Positions 27,809 to 37,345 of a DNA stretch of 60,953 nt are shown here, piece after piece. Positions within the stretch are counted from its first letter, which is position 1, and each line of letters starts with the position of its first letter. A model generated the notes under the pieces. It saw only the letters and a list, made by a program, of their open reading frames with translations. It made no database searches and was not told where the DNA came from. This stretch comes from Planctomyces sp. (lineage in GTDB: Bacteria; Planctomycetota; Planctomycetia; Planctomycetales; Planctomycetaceae), in assembly GCA_005778225.1 (NCBI GenBank), contig SXPC01000225.1, positions 1 through 60,953 of the forward strand. Direction: 5' to 3'. The translations under genes and the position numbers were made by a program.

Positions 27809-28858
27809 TCAGAACGATCCCACAACCTCACCATCCTGAATCGCGGCCAGACGCTCAAATGTGCTGTCCGTGATTCCGTTGGGCAGTGCTCCCGTTCCCG
27901 TATTATCGATGTTCTCGTTCAGGAAGATGACTGCACCGTCTCCCAGCAGGAATTGAGCTCCACCCTGGTGGCCGCTGCTGTATCCCGAATTTGCGATGTC
28001 GCGAGTTCCACCGGTAAAGATTGAGACGATGGGGTTAATTCCAAAGAACGTTGTCCCGGTGTAAGAGAACATCCCCTGGTTAGCAGCGGCGTTTCCAGAT
28101 TTGTCGTAAGCCGTCGGTCCATTTCCTGCGGCCAGATTTCCTCGAATCGCCAGGCACATCGCGCCCCACATGTTGTCACCCTTGACGAGATAAGCCCGTT
28201 CGCCGACCAGAATTGTATTGCTCAATCCATCCGTGATGTCCGAGAATTTACAGCGACTGTTCTCCCAGAAGGCGCCCGTCGCACCTGTTGTTCCATTAAT
28301 ATAGTTCGTTGCTTTCCTGGCACGCGGATAGGCGGTTCCGTTAGAAACAGCATAGTTTGTCAGGCTCACTGGAATATCATTGAGAGTTGCCCCGGTCGTT
28401 GGAATGGCATCGATGGTATAGCCCAGACGAGAAGCGGGATCGAAGACTGGTGGCCCTGTGTCGGAAGGACATCGAAAGACCGTCAGCAGCTGCTGCATCT
28501 GGCGTGTGCTGTCCCCCATCGCCTTCGTCACAGGACTACCGACGCGAACCGTGTCATAGAGCGCACTTTGTTCAACAAACGGAAGAATCATCGCCGACCA
28601 CAGCCAGTGACCATGATCATCGCCTGCGAAAGGATCCAGCACATGTCCGGGTGGCAGTGTGTTGTAGGTATCGTGATAGTTATGAAGCGCGATTCCTAAC
28701 TGCTTCAGATTATTCTTGCACGTCGATCGACGAGCCGCTTCTCTCGCCTGCTGAACTGCAGGGAGGAGAATCGCGACAAGTGTCGCAATGATCGCAATCA
28801 CAACTAATAGTTCGATTAAGGTAAACGCACTTCGAGACCCCGGCGTCGGCTGTGACAT
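27809..28858 (-). CDS. DUF1559 pseudopilin-like exported protein
   Basis: About 349 residues from ATG 28858, with GGGAGG upstream. The prepilin-type signal SAFTLIELLVVIAIIATLVA is followed by the invariant LLPAVQQAREAARRSTCKNN and LKQLGIALHNYHD. The C-terminal DUF1559 block includes FSDITDGLSNTILVGERAY and the final GDGAVIFLNENID. Hundreds of paralogues occur per planctomycete genome; they are thought to be pilin-like surface or secretion-related proteins. It likely forms a transcription unit with the downstream lipoprotein. Confidence 0.95.
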   Translation of the reverse strand: MSQPTPGSRSAFTLIELLVVIAIIATLVAILLPAVQQAREAARRSTCKNNLKQLGIALHNYHDTYNTLPPGHVLDPFAGDDHGHWLWSAMILPFVEQSALYDTVRVGSPVTKAMGDSTRQMQQLLTVFRCPSDTGPPVFDPASRLGYTIDAIPTTGATLNDIPVSLTNYAVSNGTAYPRARKATNYINGTTGATGAFWENSRCKFSDITDGLSNTILVGERAYLVKGDNMWGAMCLAIRGNLAAGNGPTAYDKSGNAAANQGMFSYTGTTFFGINPIVSIFTGGTRDIANSGYSSGHQGGAQFLLGDGAVIFLNENIDNTGTGALPNGITDSTFERLAAIQDGEVVGSF

Positions 28859-29305
28859 GGAAAGACCTCCCAATGAAATGTAAAATCGAATCGCCACGCA
28901 CTAGAAGATAGGCTTGAGATCACGCCACCAACTGGCAGGCGGGTCTCTACGGTCGAACTCGCCCACCGCACATAACATCGTCCCGGTTCCAAAAAGTTCA
29001 CGTCACAGCATGAACAAATTCTTAAACATTTGCAAGTTTTTTGATGCATCGACCAATAAAGGCCCCTTTGCTATCACACTCGTTCGTTTCTAACCATATA
29101 TCAGAAAATGCTTTATATCCTCTGCTGGGGCCACATCTGCTACCCCGTGTTCGATACACAACCTCGTCGCTGTTTGAGACTTTGGCTCACACGCGGCTTG
29201 CACACTCTGACCCGCCGCAGCTAACACCTTGCCGGATTCTCGTTGATGCATCTCGATCCCTTGGCATGAAAGCTGCCGTCCGCTTCCGATATCGCCTCCC
29301 AATCT

Positions 29306-29608
29306 TTGCTGGATGTCTACGGCACCAACCGGGACTCTCGCACGTGGAGCGATCCAGATATTTTCAGACCCGAGCGGTTCCTGAATAAGGAAATCGATCC
29401 CTTCAACTTTCTTCCGCAAGATCCCGGAGATTATTTGCGTAATCATCGCTGCCCTGGAGAGCCATTAACGATTGAACTCATGAAGATGTTCGTCAAAGCC
29501 TACGTCAGCAAAATTCGCGTTGAGGTGCCGCCGCAAGACCTAGAGATTGAGTTTTCACGAATGCCGGCGCTGCCACGAAGTCGAATGTTGTTGCGTGTTC
29601 ATCGTTAA
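29306..29608 (+). pseudogene. C-terminal remnant of a cytochrome P450 (CYP152 peroxygenase-like)
   Basis: About 100 codons are left of a protein that should have about 420. LLDVYGTNRDSRTWSDPDIF is followed by RPERF, and then the heme-binding loop DPGDYLRNHRCPGEPLTIEL with the Cys ligand. This matches the C-terminus of CYP152-type fatty-acid peroxygenases, in which the loop reads GGGDY-x-HRCPGE. The first in-frame start is TTG 29306, and an in-frame TGA lies about 40 nt further upstream. Sequence between 29050 and 29300 gives no convincing remainder. It cannot fold as a P450, so it is a truncated gene. Confidence 0.75.
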
Positions 29609-29708
29609 CGATTTTTAGTAGAAGAACTGCGGCAATTCGGCTTGGGCATCGCAATTGCTTTCTGGCCTAACAGGCTTCGCTATTTTCACCTTTGTCAGGA
29701 AATCAATC

Positions 29709-30488
29709 ATGCCTGTCTCCACCCAAAGTGTCGAATCGTTCTTTGAATCGATGAAAGCATCGCAGAGGACGTTGACTGCCAACCTGAATGACACGGAAAA
29801 ATGGCTTTCCATCGCGGCCGGGGCATATCTGGGAGTCAAAGGGCTCTCACGAGGTGGGCCGAGTGGCCTTCTAGCGACCGGTCTGGCCGCAGGTCTGCTG
29901 TATCGCGGTTTGACCGGGCATTGTTATCTGTACGATCAACTGGGAATCGATACCACTGAGAAGTCGTCGTTGACGGTCATTCCCGCACAGCAAGGCGTGC
30001 ATGTCAAAAAGTCCGTGACGATCGCCAAGCCGATCGAAGAGGTCTTTCGATTCTGGGACGATGTCGAAAATCTGCCTCGTTTCATGACGCACATTATCAG
30101 CGTGACGACAACCGGAGAGTCGAGATCACATTGGATTGCAGAAGCGCCGTTGGGTCTTCAGGTCGAATGGGATGCGGAGGTTTTTAACCGCGTTCCCAAT
30201 GAACTTATCGCGTGGCAATCGCTGCCCGGTGGTGCTGTGCAATCAGTCGGCAGCATTCGCTTTGCTGAGCAGCCCAATGGTCGAGGGACCTCGGTTACGC
30301 TCAATATGAAATACAACCCCACCGGCGGTAAGGTGACGGACGCGATTGCTGGTCTATTCGGCCGTGATCTGGCATCCGAAATCGACGGCGACCTTCGTAA
30401 TTTTAAACGTCTATTAGAAGCTGGCGAGCTGCCGACAGTTGATGGTCAAACGCACGGGCCACGCAGTTCGCTGAGTCGTATGCTGTAA
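29709..30488 (+). CDS. SRPBCC (cyclase/dehydrase) protein with N-terminal membrane module
   Basis: About 259 residues from ATG 29709, with AGGAAA upstream. The N-terminal part has EKWLSIAAGAYLGVKGLSRG and GLLATGLAAGLLYRGLTGHC, a DUF2892/YgaP-like two-helix membrane segment. An SRPBCC domain follows (about residues 95-240), with VHVKKSVTIAKPIEEVFRFW, DVENLPRFM and LIAWQSLPGG. Proteins of this architecture are common next to formaldehyde-dehydrogenase-like genes, as here (61 nt upstream). The ligand is unknown. Confidence 0.87.
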   Translation: MPVSTQSVESFFESMKASQRTLTANLNDTEKWLSIAAGAYLGVKGLSRGGPSGLLATGLAAGLLYRGLTGHCYLYDQLGIDTTEKSSLTVIPAQQGVHVKKSVTIAKPIEEVFRFWDDVENLPRFMTHIISVTTTGESRSHWIAEAPLGLQVEWDAEVFNRVPNELIAWQSLPGGAVQSVGSIRFAEQPNGRGTSVTLNMKYNPTGGKVTDAIAGLFGRDLASEIDGDLRNFKRLLEAGELPTVDGQTHGPRSSLSRML

Positions 30489-30548
30489 TTGATTATCTAC
30501 AGATTTTTTAATGTCGATCTAACTAGACGCTAACGCCGGGAACTCCAT

Positions 30549-31727
30549 ATGAAAGCGCTGTGCTGGTACGGAAAACAAGACGTTCGTGTTCTGAATGTCG
30601 ATGACCCTGCAATCCTCAATCCACGTGATGCAATCATTCGTATCACGTCTACCGCGATTTGTGGCTCAGATCTCCATCTCTACAACGGAATGATTCCGAC
30701 GATGCAGTTGGGTGATATCCTCGGTCATGAATTTATGGGGGAAGTCATCGAACTTGGGTCGTCGGTTACTAATCTGAAAATCGGCGATCGTGTAGTGATC
30801 CCGTTCACAATCAGTTGTGGTGGCTGCTTTTTCTGCAATCGCCAGCTCTATTCCCTCTGCGATAACTCCAATCCTAATGCGGCCATGGCTGAGAAGATGT
30901 ACGGGTATTCCGGCTCAGCTCTCTATGGCTACTCGCATCTATTTGGTGGATACGCAGGGGGCCAAGCGGAATACGTGCGGGTACCGTTTGCCGATGTTGG
31001 AGCATTCAAAATTCCTGATGAACTGAGCGACGATCAAGCGCTCTTTCTGACAGACATCTTGCCAACTGGTTTTATGGCGGCGGAGAATGCCAACATCCAA
31101 CGCGGCGATACGGTCGCGGTCTGGGGCTGTGGGCCTGTGGGACAATTTACCATCCAGTCAGCTTACTGGCATGGTGCAGAGCGCGTTATCGCCATCGATC
31201 ATATTCCTGAACGCCTGGAGATGGCCAGAACTCATGGCAAGGCGGAGACGCTCAACTATGAAGAAGTCAATGTTTTAGAAACCCTGAATGAAATGACTGG
31301 CGGCATTGGACCTGACGCCTGTATTGACTGTGTCGGCTTGGAGTCTCATGGCTTCTCACCTGATGCAATCTACGACAAAGTCAAAACCAAACTGATGCTC
31401 GCGACCGATCGACTCCATGCATTGCGTGAAGCAATCACCGCTTGTCGGAAAGGTGGTAGTGTTAGCGTTCCTGGCGTTTACGCTGGCTATCTTGATAAGT
31501 TCCCATTTGGCGCCGCCTTTTCGAAAGGCTTGACCCTGAAGATGGGTCAAACTCACGTTCATCGTTATCTGGACGAACTCATCAAAAAGGTCATCGGCAA
31601 TGGCAAGCCTGGGTTTGATCCCAGCTACATCATTACGCATCGTTATCCACTCTCGAGTGCTCCCGAAGCGTATAAGACGTTTTATGAGAACAAAGGCGAA
31701 TGCATCAAGGTTGTTCTGACCCCCTGA
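30549..31727 (+). CDS. Zinc-dependent alcohol dehydrogenase, glutathione-independent formaldehyde dehydrogenase-like
   Basis: A 392-residue MDR-family dehydrogenase. Catalytic zinc residues are in [12 protein letters not shown] and [10 protein letters not shown]. The structural zinc loop is [15 protein letters not shown] (about residues 96-110). The Rossmann motif is [16 protein letters not shown] near 195. The insertion [20 protein letters not shown] and the overall length match the FDH-like group that oxidises formaldehyde or other aldehydes/alcohols with NAD. It is probably cotranscribed with the SRPBCC gene. An alternative substrate cannot be excluded. Confidence 0.92.
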   Translation: MKALCWYGKQDVRVLNVDDPAILNPRDAIIRITSTAICGSDLHLYNGMIPTMQLGDILGHEFMGEVIELGSSVTNLKIGDRVVIPFTISCGGCFFCNRQLYSLCDNSNPNAAMAEKMYGYSGSALYGYSHLFGGYAGGQAEYVRVPFADVGAFKIPDELSDDQALFLTDILPTGFMAAENANIQRGDTVAVWGCGPVGQFTIQSAYWHGAERVIAIDHIPERLEMARTHGKAETLNYEEVNVLETLNEMTGGIGPDACIDCVGLESHGFSPDAIYDKVKTKLMLATDRLHALREAITACRKGGSVSVPGVYAGYLDKFPFGAAFSKGLTLKMGQTHVHRYLDELIKKVIGNGKPGFDPSYIITHRYPLSSAPEAYKTFYENKGECIKVVLTP

Positions 31728-32181
31728 TTCCTTGGGAGGAGAGGCAGACATAGCGTTCCATATGAGTCATGCTCATAGGAGAGCTTTTCCCAAATCGCTT
31801 TTATTTCTGCATACTGATAGGGTGTTCCAAAAATGGGGATGGTATTTGTCACTGCGCTGGACAGATCCAATTCTCAGATTAGTGCTGTTTTCATCATAAA
31901 CCGCCATTGTCAGCGAGTGGTCGGTCACATCGCGAATAATGATCTTTGAAGCATGTTGAGTCATCATCGAGTGCTTGTGTTCCAAGTTGAAATAGATCCG
32001 AGACAATTTCCAGTTATTCCTGTACGCTCAATACAGTCTTGCGTAGTAGCTAATGCGATGCTCCCGTTGTGAAAATCGACTCGCATGTTGTTCCTGTCGG
32101 AGTTCATCGATCTCACATTTTGAATGGGACGTGCCAGCCCGTCTGAACGCAATTATCGACACGCTCATCGAACCTTCGCTA
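31728..32181. other. Gene-poor AT-rich stretch before the integrase remnant
   Basis: Only short overlapping ORFs (60-80 codons) are present, and none has a recognisable pattern or good ribosome-binding site. The stretch separates the intact dehydrogenase from an integrase fragment and is probably part of a decayed mobile element. Confidence 0.4.
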
Positions 32182-32478
32182 TCAAATCGATCTGTGATGA
32201 CGGACGAAATCTGCCTTGAGAACATTTTCCATAAGATTTAAAGCGAGTTTGTAGTTCTTTAGATCAACCGCAGCACAACAATCGTTTGGCACTAAGACTT
32301 TATAATCTCTCATGTACGCGTCATTGGCTATAAAGAGAACACATATATTAGTCATCAACTCGTGAAATTTCTGGACGGCAAGCTTCTTGTCTTTGCCGAG
32401 CGAAATCTGCTTTCCGGCGATCGAGCAGTACCAGCTTTTGGTCTGGCGGCGGAAAAACGGTTTGGCAGGTCGCGGCAT
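32182..32478 (-). pseudogene. Tyrosine-recombinase (integrase) N-terminal fragment
   Basis: The ORF has 98 codons. Residues 1-42 (MPRPAKPFFRRQTKSWYCSI, then AGKQISLGKDKKLAVQKFHE) match the N-terminus of planctomycete phage-type integrases. The remaining 55 residues do not look like an integrase, and no catalytic R-H-R-Y domain follows. The ATG has GGGAG upstream, so the original start is intact. The gene begins 86 nt from a 3' tRNA-end sequence, the normal position of an integrase beside its attachment site. It is a decayed remnant. Confidence 0.7.
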
Positions 32479-32490
32479 GGCTGGGCTCCC

Positions 32491-32513
32491 ATTTCGTGCA
32501 TTATTTCGTGCAT
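32491..32513. repeat. Two tandem copies of ATTTCGTGCAT upstream of the integrase start
   Basis: ATTTCGTGCAT occurs at 32491-32501 and again at 32503-32513, one 12-bp step apart. A third exact copy lies at 32698-32708, on the other side of the tRNA-end sequence. Exact repeats flanking an attachment core suggest recombinase arm-binding sites or an operator for the integrase gene. Confidence 0.6.
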
Positions 32514-32560
32514 GAGCACTGAAATGGTTCGGAGCCGAGCCAAAAAAGTCTAGTTTTTTC

Positions 32561-32605
<45 letters not shown>

Positions 32606-32697
32606 TGACGGGCCGGAGTTCAAGAAACGGCCTTTTTCAGTCATGTTTTGAGATTCCTGTCTTCCTTCGCTCGCATGAATCTCATCGCTTCATGCAC

Positions 32698-32708
32698 ATT
32701 TCGTGCAT
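32698..32708. repeat. Third copy of ATTTCGTGCAT
   Basis: An exact 11-bp match to the tandem pair at 32491-32513, in the same orientation, on the far side of the tRNA-end sequence. It is embedded in CATGCACATTTCGTGCAT, which also has partial dyad symmetry. Confidence 0.55.
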
Positions 32709-32976
32709 AATAACGTGCACAAGCAGTCTTACTCTTGAAAGCTAGACCGTTAGATTCGCCGAGGGATATTCACAAACGATCAGCAAAATGCCAAGATTTA
32801 CTCTACGTCCGATCAAGTGTGGATCCATGTCCTCAGAGCGAGGGAGGTTCCATCATAGATCACTTCGTTCGAATGTTGTTTGAAATTTCAATTAAGTGCA
32901 TAGTTACCGGAACAAAGGGGGAGTTTTACGAACAGGTGCGAAGTTTGATGAACGACATTGACGTGCAGATTAGCGC

Positions 32977-33898
32977 ACTAAAAACCTATCCGAGAACACC
33001 AGCGACCCGCAACGTCGTGAGAGCGAACTGGAAGTGCAGCATCGCCAGGTAGTTGCAGGCTTTCTTTTCCCAGCGGATCAGCAGTCGGCGGGCGCGGTTG
33101 GTCCAGGAAGGGTCCGCTCCACGACCCAGCGACGGGCCTTGGCATTGCGGCGCGACTTGGTCTTTGTCGCTTCCCCTTTGCGTGGAATGTGAACGGCGTA
33201 ACCTCGTCGTTGGAGCGACCGACGAATTGCGAGGGCGCCATAACCCTTATCAGCACACAGGTGTTGACGCTTGTGTTGGCTGGGTCGAGGACGACGCACC
33301 GGCATCGACTTGAAGGTCTGGCTGACAAACTTTTGATCGTGGACGTTGGCGCCATCGACCGCCGCTGCTTAGTGGCACGCCGCGATCGTCCGTGAGTGTA
33401 GATCACTTGACTCCCCGTTTGCCCCGATCCGTCGGGTTCCGACCTGTTTTTTTCCCCGCCGAGGGGAGCTTTGGTGATCGCTCCATTCAGACCCTGCCAC
33501 AGCCAGTCGATGCCAACCAGTTCGTCATATTCTTTCAGAGCGATCCGCCAGAGTTTCTCGAAAAGTCCCCGCTCCACCCACTCCTGGAAATACTCGTGAA
33601 TCGCTGACCCGGAGCCAAACTCGCGTGGCATCGCCTTCCACTAAGACCCTGTTTTGAGCACGCAGAAGATTCCCATAACAATGTTCCTCAGAGGCAGTCG
33701 TGGACGCCCCCCTTTACAACTGATTTTGTAATTTGGTAAGAGTGTTCCAGGCGTTGCCAGAGAGCGTCGGAAATCTGGTGAAACTTTGACGGACTAAAAC
33801 CAGCCATGAACGCACATCCTTGCCAAACTGAAGTGATGAAGACTCCAGATAGCAGGACTCATGCCGGGCAAATGAGGGTTAACGGATAGGCTTTTAGT
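32977..33898 (-). mobile_element. Degenerate IS5-family element (IS427-like) with inverted repeats
   Basis: The left end ACTAAAAACCTATCCG (32977-32992) is an inverted copy, with one mismatch, of the right end CGGATAGGCTTTTAGT (33883-33898). They enclose 922 bp carrying one minus-strand transposase split over several frames. Length and layout fit the IS427 group of IS5. I could not identify a target-site duplication. It probably cut the short ORF on its left (32735 onward). Confidence 0.8.
32986..33807 (-). pseudogene. IS5-family transposase, multiply frameshifted
   Basis: Reading from ATG 33807, the first frame gives MAGFSPSKFHQISDALWQRL and HSYQITKSVVKGG. The next frame gives RPRLPLRNIVMGIFCVLKTG with an internal TAG before WKAMPREFGSGSAIHEYFQE. 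A further frame contains ADKGYGALAIRRSLQRRGYA with HIPRKGEA and KARRWVVERT, and a last part ends LHFQFALTTLRVAGVLG. Each piece matches the order of IS427-type transposases (DDE fold). There are at least two frameshifts and one nonsense codon beyond the single programmed shift used by this group, so it should be inactive. Confidence 0.85.
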
Positions 33899-33984
33899 AC
33901 CCCGCGTCTCATTGACGCTCTCAACAACCATGAATCTCTCGAATAAGAGCTCGCTTTCTGAGAGAGCTGCCGTGGTTGACCTAC

Positions 33985-34520
33985 CTAAGAACTGACTGGA
34001 ATCCTGCCTTCTAATGGACATCTTGCGGGAGTACCAGGCAGTTGGCTACTCATTGGCGGATCAGAGAAGTATTGCATTACAAGCTGGATTCGCTCCGCGA
34101 TCTCCTCGCCGGCCAGAAGTTTGACAATGTAGAATGCCTCATCTAACGCGGAGGAGATTCCTCCCCCGGTTATCCGATTGCGGTCATGCCAGTACCTCGG
34201 GTACCGTGACCAGCGATCAATGCCCCTTCGCACACTGACGCCACGAATTCTGCGGATTGACTGCGAGCTTTGATGAATTCTACATACTTGGTGTTTCTCA
34301 TCTGCTCAATTAGGGCACTCGGATCTCCGCCAGGAATCCATAGCAGATCAACATGGGGCACGACTTCATAGATTCGATGCGGGCTGAACTCAAATCTGTC
34401 CCGAGTCTTTACTGGTTTTTCGCTTTCAGCCACAATGTAGACAGAAGCATTCTTAACCGTCCAATATTCTGCCATCCAGCCCAAGATTTCGTATGGTGCC
34501 GTGACGTCAAAAAGATTCAC
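33985..34520 (-). pseudogene. DJ-1/PfpI (GATase1-like) family protein, frameshifted and internally deleted
   Basis: The first frame (34520-34200) reads VNLFDVTAPYEILGWMAEYW, then VVPHVDLLWIPGGDPSALIE, and reaches the nucleophile-elbow region VASVCEGALIAG. The second frame (34233-33985) continues with YPRYWHDRNRITGGGISSAL and DEAFYIVKLLAGEEIAERIQ. Normal family members have about 35 residues between these blocks, which are missing, and the frame changes at the junction. The start is also lost: a TAA lies just before VYDGVNLF. The intact relatives include isonitrile hydratase-like proteins. Not functional as it stands. Confidence 0.8.
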
Positions 34521-34628
34521 GCCATCATAAACGGCATTACAATATTATTGTCAGTCCCCGACATGGACTTTCTATTCAAAATAGAGGAGGGGCCAGAGAT
34601 ATTAACAGTTTTCGAGCATTCATTTGCT

Positions 34629-35141
34629 CTACTTACTGCTCTCTGCAATTTCGAGCGAAATCGCCGTAATTGGTATTCTCGCGTCTATATTAATGTTTTG
34701 CTCGTTCAGTGGAGCCGCCAATAGAGTCAACTTGAACGAATTTGTTCCGTTCCAAAGGCCCCTTTCCGAAAGTTTGAGGATAACTTGGTCCAATTCTATG
34801 CGCTGGGAAAATTCACGGTTCTTCTCCGATACATCAATGAAAAACGAGAAGCTGCCTGCGTAGTGAGGATCGTCTGCCTGTGTTTTCACATTTGCAGATG
34901 GCAGATTTAAGAAGCACCTTATTGACACGTTCTTGTCCGGTCCCGGGGCAAGTCCAGAAATCGTCACAAAAACGGACTGTCTTACATCAAGTGATGCTTC
35001 ATAAAGCCGTTTACGGTACGAATTCTCCAGCTTCAAGTCTATGACCAATGGCTTTTGAATTACCGTATCGTTTGCAAGTTGGCGTTTGATCGAATCGCCA
35101 TGCTGTACGTCAATTCGTGGCGGCTGGTCTTTCTCGTCCAT
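34629..35141 (-). CDS. Stand-alone paralogue of the tyrosinase C-terminal domain
   Basis: A 170-residue protein without a signal peptide or TAT motif. Its core, VFVTISGLAPGPDKNVSIRC followed by FLNLPSA and DDPHYAGSFSFF, aligns with the C-terminal domain of the adjacent tyrosinase (VSLTVEGVRPPKDLNVVIRV, then FINCNYL and DPHYVGSIAFF). The ends also match (LTLLAAPLNEQNINI against VQLLPVPIHGDAVYS). It starts 26 nt after the tyrosinase stop, so the two are cotranscribed. In tyrosinases and hemocyanins this beta-sandwich shields the active site, so a second subunit or maturation helper is possible. No family name is recognised. Confidence 0.78.
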   Translation of the reverse strand: MDEKDQPPRIDVQHGDSIKRQLANDTVIQKPLVIDLKLENSYRKRLYEASLDVRQSVFVTISGLAPGPDKNVSIRCFLNLPSANVKTQADDPHYAGSFSFFIDVSEKNREFSQRIELDQVILKLSERGLWNGTNSFKLTLLAAPLNEQNINIDARIPITAISLEIAESSK

Positions 35142-35167
35142 CTGATAACCTCTTGTGCTGGCGCACG

Positions 35168-36616
35168 CTACCTTGACTCTGACTCTGAGTATTCGATCTT
35201 GTATCCTTTTATGGAGATATCTTCAGAGTACACTGCGTCGCCGTGAATTGGCACTGGCAGCAATTGGACTTCGATAGGCTCATTCTCATTATACGCATTC
35301 ACTGAAGCCAGGGCTTGGATTGTACTGGTCAGATCGAAAGAATAGCTCTGAGTTGAGTCTTCTGCATGCGCACCACCGTCTCCGTGGTCGCCATGTTCAA
35401 AGAATGCGATGCTCCCTACGTAGTGTGGATCGATTGCAGGCGTCTCGCGTGACAAGTAATTGCAATTAATGAACACTCGAATGACCACATTAAGGTCTTT
35501 CGGCGGCCTGACCCCCTCCACAGTCAGCGATACTGATGGGGCCTTCTTCTTTGCGTTCCAGATATCATCGATTCGGGTCTTGGAAATTGTGTTGATCTCT
35601 CTGCGAATATCCGTGCCCAGATCGATTTCTGTCGCGAGTGGAGCGGCCCCCGTTAACAGCGCATTGTTCGGTGCCTGTGCTAGAAAAAGAGGCCGGACAA
35701 GTGGCGAGGGAGTCGGGTTGCCTGGAGGAATTGGTGACTGCGTGTTGTATCGATATCCTAGGTCATACGTGCTGAGCATTGATCCAACAGTAACATTTGG
35801 GAGCGAGTTCCCAGACACGTCAACAAAGTTGTTCGCGAAATTCCATCCACGCCAGCCCGTATCGCTGATGTTGCCGTTTGGATGTCTGTCTGTCCACTCG
35901 GCCCAAATACGATCAATATTTGCATGGTGAAGCCAGAAGCATGGATCCAATGGTGACATATACGTACTCATATCCCCGGCAACAAATCCGTGAATGTAAT
36001 CGTGCGGCCCACCTTCAAGCGCACCTTTCGTCGCGAGTCGGCGCTGTTCCAAGGGGTTAGGAGGGCTGCTCGCAATATTTGTAAAGCTGCTACTCTGCAG
36101 AATTCCAGTCATAATGTTGGTGCCTACGGCAAACAGGCTTGCTTGCGATGTCTGTGAGATCTCTCTCCCAGCGTGAGAGAGCGAATTGTCGGCTCCCCAA
36201 AATACGGATGGCAGTTCACGGTCGGCACTCCAATCCCAATAGGGGAGGACAAAATCGGCGACTCCGGACGCGTCGCGGCAGATCTGCTCGAAGTGATATA
36301 GGTAAGCTCTGTGCCACGGAAGAAAGAAAAAATTGGCGTGAGGACAATGATTCTGGTGGATCAATGCCTGGCCTCGCCACCCGGTTGGGTCATTGGCATT
36401 CGCGTTGGTGCGGCGTTTCATCTCACTTACACCCGCCTTCAATGCAGCGATCTCAGATCCATTGGGATTAAGTGAGGTGACACTCTGACGAACACGTAGT
36501 GCAGGAGGAGCAGGTTGTGCGAAAACATCGGAAGAAAATCTTGCCACAAGTCCGGCAGCCAGTGCGCCTACACCCGTCTTCATAAAAACTCGGCGAGAAG
36601 TAGTTGCGTTATTCAT
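35168..36616 (-). CDS. Tyrosinase family protein (type 3 copper), TAT-exported
   Basis: About 482 residues from ATG 36616 (GGAG 10-12 nt upstream). The TAT signal SRRVFMKTGVGALAAGLVA precedes the di-copper domain. CuA site: IHQNHCPHANFFFLPWHRAY (His87-His102 region), with Cys91 two residues before His93 as in the Cys-His thioether of polyphenol oxidases. CuB site: HDYIHGFV, then SPLDPCFWLHHANIDRIW. A C-terminal beta-sandwich (about 360-480) includes DPHYVGSIAFF and a His/Asp-rich loop (HGDHGDGGAH). The enzyme oxidises phenols to quinones; the natural substrate is unknown. Export as a folded protein fits copper loading before transport. Confidence 0.93.
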   Translation of the reverse strand: MNNATTSRRVFMKTGVGALAAGLVARFSSDVFAQPAPPALRVRQSVTSLNPNGSEIAALKAGVSEMKRRTNANANDPTGWRGQALIHQNHCPHANFFFLPWHRAYLYHFEQICRDASGVADFVLPYWDWSADRELPSVFWGADNSLSHAGREISQTSQASLFAVGTNIMTGILQSSSFTNIASSPPNPLEQRRLATKGALEGGPHDYIHGFVAGDMSTYMSPLDPCFWLHHANIDRIWAEWTDRHPNGNISDTGWRGWNFANNFVDVSGNSLPNVTVGSMLSTYDLGYRYNTQSPIPPGNPTPSPLVRPLFLAQAPNNALLTGAAPLATEIDLGTDIRREINTISKTRIDDIWNAKKKAPSVSLTVEGVRPPKDLNVVIRVFINCNYLSRETPAIDPHYVGSIAFFEHGDHGDGGAHAEDSTQSYSFDLTSTIQALASVNAYNENEPIEVQLLPVPIHGDAVYSEDISIKGYKIEYSESESR

Positions 36617-36778
36617 TTTAAAATCTCCAAGTGTAAGGAACGGTATAATTTTACGTAATTGTCTCATTGCAGAATCCTGTGATGCGGTATCGCTCACTCG
36701 CAAAAGGCACAGCCCTTCGACAATTTTATCGATTAGAAAGTTCCTGTGCGTTAGCTAGGTAGTGATTGAACATCTTGC

Positions 36779-37345
36779 TCATTGATGCCTCGAAGTCTTC
36801 AATCTCTCACAACAAACATCGAAGATTCTCTGGGAGTTTTCGAACGCATGCTCCGATACCATACGCCAACGAATTTCGCCTTCTTGATCGATCAAAAACA
36901 AGCCATGCTGCTGCTGGCCATCCGCCCCCTGGCAGCCCAACTTTCGGATTAACTCACTGGTTTCGTCACACTTAAGCGGAAACTGAATATCCAGCGCTTC
37001 TCGAAAACGATTCAGTTTGTCCTCCTCGGGCAACACTGCAGACACACCGATAAGGCTGATACCTGCTTTCTTGAACGCCTCCTCCCGTTCTGCCAGCAGT
37101 GACAGTTGACTCAAGCAATGCACGCAGTGAACTCCCTTGTGCACCACCAACAGCACCGCAGTTTTTTCAGCAGGGGTGAAACCCAACCGCTTCAACAACT
37201 TGGGTCGGTCAATTGATGTCAACTGTTGCGTCGATGGGCTACCATCAATCGTCGATTCTGAAACTGACTGTGCGGTGACAGCTTGGGGAAGGGACAACAT
37301 TGCACCACAGGCTAGTACCAGTTTGATCAAGTGACTCCCTTGCAT
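36779..37345 (-). CDS. Exported thioredoxin-like (redoxin/AhpC-TSA type) protein
   Basis: About 188 residues from ATG 37345, with AAGGAGG upstream. A signal peptide (MQGSHLIKLVLACGAMLSLP) precedes a thioredoxin fold in which AVLLVVHKGVHCVHCLSQLS supplies a CVHC active site, followed by LAEREEAFKKAGISLIGVSA and HGLFLIDQEGEIRW. It resembles peroxiredoxin-like redoxins. It lies about 160 nt upstream of the tyrosinase gene on the same strand and could belong with it (thiol or copper chemistry outside the cytoplasm), which is inference. Confidence 0.82.
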   Translation of the reverse strand: MQGSHLIKLVLACGAMLSLPQAVTAQSVSESTIDGSPSTQQLTSIDRPKLLKRLGFTPAEKTAVLLVVHKGVHCVHCLSQLSLLAEREEAFKKAGISLIGVSAVLPEEDKLNRFREALDIQFPLKCDETSELIRKLGCQGADGQQQHGLFLIDQEGEIRWRMVSEHAFENSQRIFDVCCERLKTSRHQ

